The notes under the pieces are model-generated. The model worked only from the letters and a program-made list of their open reading frames with translations. It was not told where the DNA came from and searched no databases. Positions 1-6,361 of a stretch of DNA of 11,469 nucleotides are shown here, piece after piece (position 1 is the stretch's first letter; every line of letters starts with the position of its first letter). Source of the DNA: JANQTF01 sp036835375 (GTDB lineage: Bacteria > Bacteroidota > Bacteroidia > J057); NCBI GenBank assembly GCA_036835375.1, contig DAITMB010000145.1, positions 1 to 11,469 on the forward strand, written 5' to 3'. The position numbers and the translations under genes are program-made.

Positions 1-2
1 CC

Positions 3-797
3 CTCGCTACCCTCCACGACCACATGATCTGGGTGGAAGGCGGCGTGTTTGAGATGGGGGATGATCATGGAAACTTGGATTCCAAGCCAGTCCACCCAGT
101 GCAACTCTCCGATTTTTTGCTCTGCCGCTATGCCGTTACTCAGGGATTGTGGCAAGAGCTAATGGAAAATGAAGGCGGATCTGATTTTCACGTCGATAAG
201 CCGATGGTGAACATCACGTGGTTTGATGCCATCGCTTGGTGTAATCAACTGAGCCTTCACTTCCACTTTGAGCCTGTCTATGAGATTCAAGAGGAGGGTT
301 TTGTGCGCTCTTCAGAGAAACCGTGGCCTCCGGTTGTGTGGAATCAAGAGGCAAATGGCTATCGTCTGCCTACCGAGGCGGAATGGATGTATGCAGCCCG
401 AGGCGGAAAGTATATGAAAGAGCAGGAGTATGCTGGCTCTCCAAATCTTCACGAAGTGGCCTGGTGCGGGCGCAATAGCAATGGGATGTCACACCCAGTG
501 GGATTGAAATTTCCGAATGAATTGGGACTGTTCGACATGAATGGCAATGTGCTGGAATGGGGCTGGGACTGGTACAACAATGAGAGCTACTCGATCAATG
601 CTCAGAATGGCAGCATTCAAAATCCAACTGGCGTAGAAGATGGTTTCTACCGCCGCCTTTCGGGCGGAGAATATTCTGGAACTCAATACTTCTCCCTCAG
701 CTATCGCAATTCGGCTTACCCAGATACCAAGCATCCCGCCAATGGCTTTCGGCTTTGCAGGAGTTTCAAGGATTCTTCAAAGCAAACCCTTACTTGA
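3..797 (+). CDS. SUMF1/FGE-fold (PvdO/EgtB-like) protein, 5' end outside window
   Basis: The C-terminal, and probably main, part of a formylglycine-generating-enzyme-fold protein. Counting from the ATG at 24, the visible family motifs are VEGGVFEMGDD (4-14), the YAVTQGLWQELM segment (36-47), GYRLPTEAEWMYAARGG (112-128), GLFDMNGNVLEWGWDWY (168-184) and GFRL (241-244). The frame is open with no stop from base 3, so the ATG at 24 is probably internal and the true start lies left of the window. The two catalytic cysteines of true FGE, expected just after the SGGEY motif (213-217), are absent: the segment reads SGTQYFSLSYRNS. By family knowledge this argues against sulfatase activation and for one of the many FGE-fold proteins of other or unknown function. 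The usual WEWCWDWY cysteine is also a glycine (G180). No signal peptide can be judged. The gene converges on the lyase operon at 1007-3551. Confidence 0.85.
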   Translation, partial: LATLHDHMIWVEGGVFEMGDDHGNLDSKPVHPVQLSDFLLCRYAVTQGLWQELMENEGGSDFHVDKPMVNITWFDAIAWCNQLSLHFHFEPVYEIQEEGFVRSSEKPWPPVVWNQEANGYRLPTEAEWMYAARGGKYMKEQEYAGSPNLHEVAWCGRNSNGMSHPVGLKFPNELGLFDMNGNVLEWGWDWYNNESYSINAQNGSIQNPTGVEDGFYRRLSGGEYSGTQYFSLSYRNSAYPDTKHPANGFRLCRSFKDSSKQTLT

Positions 798-1006
798 TTG
801 ATATTTCTGCTTTCGAAAGCTACTTGAGAAATCATTCGGATTTACGGTCTTGTTTACAGCCCAGTTATCCCAGCATCTGCATAAAAACTGCATCTTGTAT
901 TCTAAATCGCGATACAGAATGATAAGATTTTCCACCACTTTCCCTATGCATCCGCCTTTCCAAATAGCCACGTTCGCAGAAGCTCAGGTTATTCACACTG
1001 TCTCCT

Positions 1007-2191
1007 CTACCACCCTACCCAAATCAGGGGATTGCGGATGTGGAGCGTTCGTTTGACCTCGAATACCTGGGGGAAGTGGTTGTGGTGTTTCCAGGTCTCG
1101 AAGTAGAGGGGGGTGCCTAGCTTGATCGCACCGAACAAAAAGGCTGGATGCGCCACGGGCCATTCCTCCCAGTACATAATATCTGGCGGCAGGGGCCAGC
1201 TATGTTTGTCGGCGACATAAGGCTGCATGTAGGCCAGTCCTCGCTCGATGGACGCGCCTGACTCGGTGGTGTAGGTCCAGAGGTCATGTTCCGGATCGGA
1301 GAGGATGAGGGCATTCATGATCATGGCGTCGAGGTTAAACAGGGAATAGCTGTAGGGTCTGGTGCGTGCCAACTCCAGGGGAAAACTGCCATCTATCGCC
1401 ATTTGATCAGGCAGGAGGGTCTGGATGAAGCGGTCCCGGCAAAAGGTGAGCAGGCTGTCGTTGCCAGTGAAAGCAGCATAGAGGCCGACTTGCATGTTCC
1501 AGCAGGTGCCGTGGTTGTTGGGATGCACCATTTCGTCGCGGCCATAGGGGTGGGTGGTGAGCCAGGTAGCAAACTCGGCAAACCAAGCCCGAAACCCTGC
1601 CATGCTGAGGGAATCGACCAGGTCGTGCTGCTCCAGCACCCGCAGCGACTGCACCACCTCCATGAAGTGGATGGCGTCGATGATGCCGATGCCCCGCCCA
1701 GTGCTCAAGCCTTGGATGGCTTGGGCATAGCGCAGGTGGGGATTCATCCGCGAGCTGTCAGTGAGAAACCAGGCCCGGCAGTGGGCGAGGGCAGCCTGGG
1801 CATAAGCCATGTCTTGGGTGATCAGGTAAGCGGAGCAGAGGTTCCCGACGATCTCGCTAAAGCGGATGAGCGCTTCCCGGTGGGCGGTGAAGTTATCGGG
1901 ATTGGTCATACCGTCCCGGCGCACATAGGGCCCCTCGGGGTCGGTGGGATCAGGCCACCAATAGTCCCCTTCGGAGTAAAAGTCGTGTGGTCCTCCGGCG
2001 CTCCGCTCGCTGAGCTGCGCCGTAATCGTCACGGGGTGAGCCTGCACATAGGTCTGTGCCAAGGACAAAACGGAGTCTGCCAGGATCTCCCGGATCTGAT
2101 CGCGGTAATTTGTGGTCGAATCAGGCGGCGCACAACTCGCGAGGATGAGCAGGGCGGCGAACAGGGAGTGGGGCGCTGTGAAGGATTTCAT
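1007..2191 (-). CDS. Alginate lyase family polysaccharide lyase, predicted lipoprotein
   Basis: A 394-residue secreted lyase of the Pfam Alginate_lyase type, which by family knowledge cleaves uronic-acid-containing polysaccharides by beta-elimination. Residues 1-20 form a lipoprotein signal with lipobox LASC and acceptor C20. The core motifs are YWWPDP (77-82), GPYVRRDG (87-94), NPHLRYAQAIQG (150-161), GRGIGIID (165-172), NNHGTCW (225-231, the likely catalytic Asn/His site) and RTRPYSYS (277-284, candidate catalytic Tyr). The C-terminus (RTLHIRNPLIW) resembles the usual family end, so the gene looks complete. An in-frame TTG at 2227 would add 12 residues ahead of the signal peptide. I prefer the ATG at 2191, which starts directly with MKSF and the hydrophobic signal core. 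It lies 28 nt downstream of the stop of a paralogous lyase gene, so the pair is probably one operon. The exact substrate (alginate, glucuronan or another uronate polymer) cannot be read from the sequence. Confidence 0.88.
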   Translation of the reverse strand: MKSFTAPHSLFAALLILASCAPPDSTTNYRDQIREILADSVLSLAQTYVQAHPVTITAQLSERSAGGPHDFYSEGDYWWPDPTDPEGPYVRRDGMTNPDNFTAHREALIRFSEIVGNLCSAYLITQDMAYAQAALAHCRAWFLTDSSRMNPHLRYAQAIQGLSTGRGIGIIDAIHFMEVVQSLRVLEQHDLVDSLSMAGFRAWFAEFATWLTTHPYGRDEMVHPNNHGTCWNMQVGLYAAFTGNDSLLTFCRDRFIQTLLPDQMAIDGSFPLELARTRPYSYSLFNLDAMIMNALILSDPEHDLWTYTTESGASIERGLAYMQPYVADKHSWPLPPDIMYWEEWPVAHPAFLFGAIKLGTPLYFETWKHHNHFPQVFEVKRTLHIRNPLIWVGW

Positions 2192-2219
2192 AGAGTCGGT
2201 AGGGTGTTGGGGGGGGATA

Positions 2220-3551
2220 TCAGTCAAAGAGGGGATAGCTCAGGCGAATGGGAAGCGGCTCGGCGGCATCACTGCACAAGACCTCGAAGGCCCGTTGGAT
2301 CAAGGGATCGTCGAGATACTGATGAGCCACCCAAATCAAGTCGCGGAAGGCGGCCTGTTTGTTTTCGATGCCGCCGAATTCCTGATACGGGTAGGGTTTT
2401 TCGCCCAGCATGTAGGGGATCAGAAAGCGGATGGCTTGCGTGATGGAGCCTCCCTTCGCTGATTCATACTGCCACAAATCGAGGTCGTAGTGCTGGGCCA
2501 GGATGGCATTTTCGATCAGGTGGTGGAGGTTTTTGATGTTGTAGCTCATGGATTTGGTCCGCTCCAGTTCCCACGGTTGGCTTCCGTCAGCCTCTATCTG
2601 CCGGTCGATGCGTTTGGTTTTCACCGAGTCAAGGATCATGCGTGCCAGGGAGTCTTCGCCCACGAAGAGGGCAAAGGAGGCGACTTGGCTGTCGTAGGAG
2701 GATCCGTGGTTGTTGTGCCAGCGGCGCTCATCCCAGCCTTTTTCGCTGGTCACGAGCCAGTGGGTGTAGGCTCTGAACCAGTCTTGTAGCTCCTGATAAG
2801 TAGATGACGGAAAGGCGGCTGCGCCTCGAAGCAGGCCTGCGGCATTAACGACGCGGACAAGGTTGCCAGTTTCGATGATGCCGATCCCTCGGCCTTCCAC
2901 CACGCCCGGAATGGCCTGTCCATACTCGAGATGGGGGGTCATGCGGGTCTCCGGGTCCAGAAACCAAGTGTGGAGAAAGGCATGGGCTTTCTGGGCATAG
3001 ACTTCTGCGCCAGTGTAAAAATAAGCCTGGGAGAGGATCCATACATCGCGGGACATGCTAGCCATAGACAAGGCGTCGTAGGCCTCGTATTCGGGATTTC
3101 TTTCCCCGTCTTTTCGAATGTAAGGCAGGCCATCGTCGGTGTCGGGATTGGGCCACCAATATGGCCCCATGGAGTAGTAGTCATGATGGTTGCCGCTGGG
3201 CGGTACATGCTGTTTATTCGTCACGGTGTAAAGAGGGGTGTTCAGGAGACGGTCGGCTTGAAAGGTGAGGTCCCGGACCAGGGTGGCATAGGGCGCTTGC
3301 TGTTTTTCGAAGCGCTTTCTGGCGGCGGCCCATTTGTCCAGATCGTAGAGCCAGGCCTCCGGACGCTGGCTCAGGCTTGGCGTGGCGCCGTCAACATGAG
3401 GTGTCTGCACGGTGGACTGCCCATTGCAATGGAGTTGGGGTAGATGGCCATCCAATTCGATGAAGAGAACATTCATGGGAGGGACTAGGGGAAGCGGGGC
3501 TGTTGCGCCAAATGTTATCAGGAGTAAGCCAAGGGTGATTGCTAGCTTCAT
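2220..3551 (-). CDS. Alginate lyase family protein with a sulfatase-like N-terminal leader
   Basis: A 443-residue secreted lyase, first gene of the tandem pair. The start is taken at the ATG at 3551 because it opens a clear signal peptide (MKLAITLGLLLITFGATA, 1-18). The frame stays open 78 codons further upstream, but that stretch looks non-coding. Lyase motifs are VPPSGNHHDYYSMGPYWWPNP (about 116-136), LPYIRKDGERNPE (142-154), GRGIGIIE (220-227), NNHGSS (280-285, likely catalytic Asn/His) and TKSMSYNIKNL (332-342, candidate catalytic Tyr). It is clearly paralogous to the downstream lyase through the same motif order. Residues 26-55 are unusual: they match the conserved opening of sulfatases rather than any lyase leader, so the gene looks like a fusion or an in-frame deletion product. 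The lyase domain resumes at about residue 64. Secretion by Sec is inferred. No lipobox is visible, unlike in the paralog. Confidence 0.86.
   Translation of the reverse strand: MKLAITLGLLLITFGATAPLPLVPPMNVLFIELDGHLPQLHCNGQSTVQTPHVDGATPSLSQRPEAWLYDLDKWAAARKRFEKQQAPYATLVRDLTFQADRLLNTPLYTVTNKQHVPPSGNHHDYYSMGPYWWPNPDTDDGLPYIRKDGERNPEYEAYDALSMASMSRDVWILSQAYFYTGAEVYAQKAHAFLHTWFLDPETRMTPHLEYGQAIPGVVEGRGIGIIETGNLVRVVNAAGLLRGAAAFPSSTYQELQDWFRAYTHWLVTSEKGWDERRWHNNHGSSYDSQVASFALFVGEDSLARMILDSVKTKRIDRQIEADGSQPWELERTKSMSYNIKNLHHLIENAILAQHYDLDLWQYESAKGGSITQAIRFLIPYMLGEKPYPYQEFGGIENKQAAFRDLIWVAHQYLDDPLIQRAFEVLCSDAAEPLPIRLSYPLFD
3387..3476 (-). other. Sulfatase N-terminal remnant inside a lyase gene
   Basis: Codons 26-55 of the lyase gene encode MNVLFIELDGHLPQLHCNG followed by QSTVQTPHVDG. 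Sulfatases of the alkaline-phosphatase superfamily typically begin their mature domain with NVLFIvvDDLrpeLgcYG, then a stretch ending in V.TPniD.L. The spacing of NVLFI, D, P, L, C, G, V, TP and D agrees throughout. The second metal-binding Asp of the DD pair is replaced by Gly, and the C/S-x-P-x-R site that would be converted to formylglycine is missing, because the reading continues into the lyase. It cannot act as a sulfatase. The match is by eye, without a search. Confidence 0.6.
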
Positions 3552-3857
3552 ATTCGTTTTTTTACCAGAGACGATTAGGGACACGTTCGAGCAAAATATG
3601 GAATCTAGTGCTCTGATCACCAAGGCAAACACCTTCTTCCCCCTTTTAGAGACTTTTGACCTCCCCCGGCAGGCCGATGAGCCTCGAAACAGGCCTTCGA
3701 GCTTAAATTCTGTCAGGAAAGGTGCAGGCGCTTGGTGGCAAGAGAGGCACCTTGCAAGTGCGGATAGCCCAGGATTTGCACCCATTTTTCCTCAATTGCC
3801 CATCGGCTTCAGCCATTTTCAGTATAAAATGCGTATCTTAATTCAAACTTCTGGTCC
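3552..3857. other. Divergent intergenic region between lyase operon and Uma2 gene
   Basis: These 306 bases separate the start of the lyase operon (-) from the start of the Uma2 gene (+), so both promoters should lie here. An AT-rich TATAAAAT at 3823-3830 is about 28 bases ahead of the Uma2 ATG and could belong to a promoter, but the nearest TTGCCC (3796-3801) is too far away for a normal spacer. On the minus strand I see no convincing Bacteroidota TAnnTTTG element. A short 6-bp inverted repeat (CTCGAA at 3683-3688, TTCGAG at 3696-3701) is too weak to name. No gene is recognised. Confidence 0.45.
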
Positions 3858-4535
3858 ATGCTTCTCAAAAACACCGAAGAACATCTTGCCGCGATTCTCG
3901 ACAGCCCCCATGCGCCGAACCTCGTTGCTAGGCTCCAATCGCAACTTGAGCAGGAGCGGCAGCGTCGCCAGCAGTTTTATGCCGATTTGGACGAAGACAT
4001 GAAGGCTGAATTCATCAATGGAGAGGTCATCATTCATTCCCCTGTCAAAAAGGAGCATACCGATGCAGCAGGAGCGCTCTACACTCTGCTCAAAGCCTAT
4101 GTGCAGGTCCACCAACTGGGCTATGTCGGGTATGAGAAGGTCATGACGGCTTTCACGCGTAACGACTATGAGCCGGATGTGCTGTTTTTCGGCACCGAGA
4201 AAGCACAACATTTTCACAAAGGCCTGTGGAAATACCCGCCGCCGGATTTTGTGGCGGAAGTATTGTCCGACAGCACCGAAGCCCGCGACAGAGGAGTAAA
4301 ATTCCAGGATTTTGAAGCCCACGGTGTACAGGAATACTGGATCATCGACCCGGATGACGAGACCGTGGAGCAATACCTGCTTCACAACGGCACCTACAAG
4401 CTTCATCTGAAAGCTGGTGCAGGCCCGATTGCCAGCCGCGTCATTTCCGGGTTTGTCCTCCCAATCCAGGCTTTGTTCGATCGGGAGGCGGAGTTGGCGG
4501 CGCTGAGAGACATGTTGGGAGGCAGGGCAGAATAG
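3858..4535 (+). CDS. Uma2 family (DUF820) PD-(D/E)XK nuclease-fold protein
   Basis: A 225-residue protein of the Uma2/DUF820 family, which has the PD-(D/E)XK restriction-endonuclease fold; the biological role of the family is not established. Key sites are EPDVLFF (105-111, with D107 as a metal-site candidate), PPDFVAEVLSDST (128-140, with E134), the downstream RDRGVKFQDF (143-152, with K148) and GVQEYWIIDP (156-165), all in the normal family order. The first ~45 residues are helical and charged (QLEQERQRRQQFYADL), a common lead-in in this family. The ATG at 3858 fits the family length. The HipA-like kinase gene starts 36 nt after its stop on the same strand, so co-transcription is possible. 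Whether the Uma2 protein has anything to do with the kinase pair is unknown. Confidence 0.88.
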   Translation: MLLKNTEEHLAAILDSPHAPNLVARLQSQLEQERQRRQQFYADLDEDMKAEFINGEVIIHSPVKKEHTDAAGALYTLLKAYVQVHQLGYVGYEKVMTAFTRNDYEPDVLFFGTEKAQHFHKGLWKYPPPDFVAEVLSDSTEARDRGVKFQDFEAHGVQEYWIIDPDDETVEQYLLHNGTYKLHLKAGAGPIASRVISGFVLPIQALFDREAELAALRDMLGGRAE

Positions 4536-4571
4536 AGGCGGCGGATAGATTGTTCATGCAAAAAGTTGATC

Positions 4572-5627
4572 ATGTGTGGTATGAAGAATCATCGAACTGG
4601 ATACATTGCCAGAAAATCTGATAAATTATTTCAGGAAAAGATCGAGAAACATAGTGGATTTTATCGAAATTGGCATGGAATCATTCCTCCACTGCGAAAT
4701 GGTTACTTTTGGGTTTCCGATCGTCAACTGGAGGGGGATGCACCGAAACGTTTCGTACATGTATATGAGTATGGGCAGGGAAGAAGAAGTAAGCCAAAGA
4801 AATGGCCAGGATACTTGGCAAAGGTGGGACACAAGTGGTATCCTTGTGAGTCTATCACAGAGTACCTACTCAATCAGATTGGGCAAGTCTTGGGATTAAA
4901 TATGGCTGAGTGCCAACTGCGTTTAGCCGGAAATCAAATCCGGTTTCTTAGCAAGTACTTTCTCAATCCAGGTGAAATATTAGTACATGGTGCGGAAATT
5001 TATGCTGGCTACCTTGAGGATGAGGAATTTATTCAACAAATAGAGGCTAACAATCTGGAAAAAGAATTTTTTACCTTTCAGGTAGCAGAAGAGGCCATAA
5101 GTCACATGTTTCCCGAACAGAAGGAAAAATTGATGTGTCAACTTGTGAAAATGCTAGTTTTCGACGCACTGACAGGAAATAATGATAGGCATTTTTACAA
5201 CTGGGGGGTTGTCACTCACATTGAAAAAGGGGATTTTGAGCCTCACTTTTCACCTATTTTCGATACTGCGCGAGGGTTGTTTTGGAATCGTTCAGAATCT
5301 GCATTGAAGAAGATTGAGAGCCATCCCCAAATGCTTACCAAGTACATTGAGAATGCTCAGCCTAAATTTGGATGGGAAGGCGAGGAAAACGTTAACCATT
5401 TTCGGTTCGTAGAGTTACTTCTCAAGCATGAGCCTCGATTTAGGCCTCTTTGCCTTTCTTTGTTGGAAGAAAATAAGCTCGTTGCTATTTTTGAGATGCT
5501 ATCGGGGCGTTTTTTTCGTCTATTCAGTGAAAAGCGGATGCTCCTTGTTCAAGAATGTCTCATTCAGCGATGGCGACGTCTTCAAATTATTTCACGTCTT
5601 GATCATGACCCAAAAGTGGTGGCATAA
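4572..5627 (+). CDS. HipA-like Ser/Thr kinase lacking the N-terminal subdomain
   Basis: A protein of about 351 residues with the HipA C-terminal kinase fold. Numbered from an in-frame TTG at 4566, it shows GYLAKVGHKWYPCES (82-96; K86 is the likely ATP-contacting lysine, followed by the helix ITEYLLNQIGQVLGL), then LTGNNDRHFYNWGVV (202-216), which is the HipA catalytic loop with D207 and N212, and PIFDTARGLFWN (230-241), with D233 as the metal-binding Asp. HipA toxins of the E. coli type carry an extra ~100-residue N-terminal subdomain that is absent here; the next gene encodes such a domain. ATGs at 4572 and 4581 are both preferable to the TTG; the choice is uncertain and no Shine-Dalgarno sequence is visible. 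Phosphorylation of a tRNA synthetase or similar target is known for HipA relatives but is only inference here. The gene is AT-richer than the lyase genes, which may indicate transfer. Confidence 0.85.
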   Translation: MCGMKNHRTGYIARKSDKLFQEKIEKHSGFYRNWHGIIPPLRNGYFWVSDRQLEGDAPKRFVHVYEYGQGRRSKPKKWPGYLAKVGHKWYPCESITEYLLNQIGQVLGLNMAECQLRLAGNQIRFLSKYFLNPGEILVHGAEIYAGYLEDEEFIQQIEANNLEKEFFTFQVAEEAISHMFPEQKEKLMCQLVKMLVFDALTGNNDRHFYNWGVVTHIEKGDFEPHFSPIFDTARGLFWNRSESALKKIESHPQMLTKYIENAQPKFGWEGEENVNHFRFVELLLKHEPRFRPLCLSLLEENKLVAIFEMLSGRFFRLFSEKRMLLVQECLIQRWRRLQIISRLDHDPKVVA

Positions 5628-5997
5628 ATTCTTCAAACGCGATACGCACCAGGGCATCGAAACGCCTACTGGGGTAGAAGCTCGTTTTGTGTTGGTTTAT
5701 CATGATTTGGAGATCGGGACCCTGACGTTGAAGGAAGGGGAATGGGTTTTTGCCTATTCCGAAGATTTTAAAGCACAAACGACGATCAATCCGCTGATTA
5801 ATTTCCCATCGAAAGAGAAAATATATCGCTCGGCAGAGCTATGGCCCTTCTTTTTGCACCGCATCCCCGGCATGGGGCAGCCTTTGGTGCAGAGCATCAT
5901 CCGTAAGGAGCAAATCGACCCAAGCAATCCCGTGGCCCTGCTACGGCGATTTGGGGAGTGGACGATTGCCAATCCCTTCCAGCTTCGGATGGGGTAA
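5605..5997 (+). CDS. HipA N-terminal-subdomain protein (HipS-like)
   Basis: A 130-residue protein matching the Couple_hipA domain (HipA N-terminal subdomain). VLVYHDLEIGTLTLKEGEWVF (29-49) corresponds to the family strand with a conserved G-T-L, followed by FKAQTTINPLINFP (55-68), PFFLHRIPG (81-89), standing where full-length HipA has FxNLLPEG, and LLRRFGEWTIANPF (112-125). The frame is open much further upstream, but the ATG at 5605 gives the proper domain start and places the gene 23 nt inside the end of the kinase gene, an arrangement typical of translational coupling. In the described HipBST systems a separate N-subdomain protein (HipS) is the antitoxin of the shorter kinase (HipT). By analogy this protein may neutralise the upstream kinase. 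There the order is hipB-hipS-hipT; here it follows the kinase and no HipB is seen. Confidence 0.82.
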   Translation: MTQKWWHKFFKRDTHQGIETPTGVEARFVLVYHDLEIGTLTLKEGEWVFAYSEDFKAQTTINPLINFPSKEKIYRSAELWPFFLHRIPGMGQPLVQSIIRKEQIDPSNPVALLRRFGEWTIANPFQLRMG

Positions 5998-6124
5998 CGG
6001 CTTTCCTCTCAACATCTCATTTCACAACTCTACTCATGGTTTTCGAGCCGCTTATGGTTTTTGCATAAGCTCTCGGTGTGGTCCTTACCCCTCAAGAGAT
6101 GGCGAAGGCCTGGTAGATCCATTG

Positions 6125-6163
6125 TTTGTGCAATCAGAGGATTCAATCCTCCAATTGCACAGA
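6125..6163. promoter_or_regulatory. 33-nt imperfect palindrome ahead of an ATPase start
   Basis: The arms GTGCAATCAGAGGATT (6128-6143) and AATCCTCCAATTGCAC (6145-6160) are inverted copies, with 14 of 16 positions pairing around a single central C at 6144. T6127/A6161 and T6125/A6163 extend the match. It ends directly before the ATG at 6164 of the truncated ATPase. It could be a protein-binding operator, a hairpin over the ribosome-binding region, or a remnant of a mobile repeat. No T-run follows, so it is not an intrinsic terminator. Confidence 0.45.
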
Positions 6164-6358
6164 ATGATTCCCAGGAAAATCCTCCCACACCTGAAACAGT
6201 CGCTGTCTTATTTTCCAGTGATTTCCCTTAGCGGGCCACGACAGTCAGGAAAGATGGATTTGAGGTACTTGAGCAACAAGGAATGGTTGTCAAAGGAAGA
6301 AAATCCCCTTTTCGCTGGACCCACACCGATGTCGAAGTTGACGTTTTTAAATCACTAA
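6164..6358 (+). pseudogene. Truncated AAA ATPase (DUF4143-type), N-terminal remnant
   Basis: The first 30 codons read MIPRKILPHLKQSLSYFP followed by VISLSGPRQSGK. This is the characteristic opening of the AAA_14/DUF4143 ATPases (MI.R.l...l..fPvv.LtGPRQsGKTTL), ending in the Walker A lysine at 6251-6253. The expected TTL and the remaining ~350 residues are absent: after GPRQSGK the frame gives MDLRYLSNKEWLSKEEN and runs to a stop at 6358 with no family resemblance. Another + frame stays open across the same bases (from about 6250) but is not recognisable either. The convergent GH43 gene ends 4 nt further on. The ATPase cannot be functional, since it lacks Walker B and the nuclease-like C-terminal part. 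It is most simply explained by a deletion starting at the P-loop. Confidence 0.6.
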
Positions 6359-6361
6359 GAA

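Noticed and set aside
1..797. SUMF1 protein as a sulfatase-activating enzyme paired with the sulfatase remnant
   Set aside because: Both catalytic cysteines of FGE are replaced, and no intact sulfatase is in the window.
809..820. Perfect palindrome GCTTTCGAAAGC after the SUMF1 gene
   Set aside because: It has no loop and no following T-run; too short to call a terminator or site.
1286..2443. Long + strand open frame over the lyase genes
   Set aside because: It is antisense to two convincing lyase genes in GC-rich DNA and its translation has no recognisable motif or composition.
3552..3785. 78-codon upstream extension of the first lyase gene
   Set aside because: The translation lacks motifs and would bury the clear signal peptide that starts at 3551.
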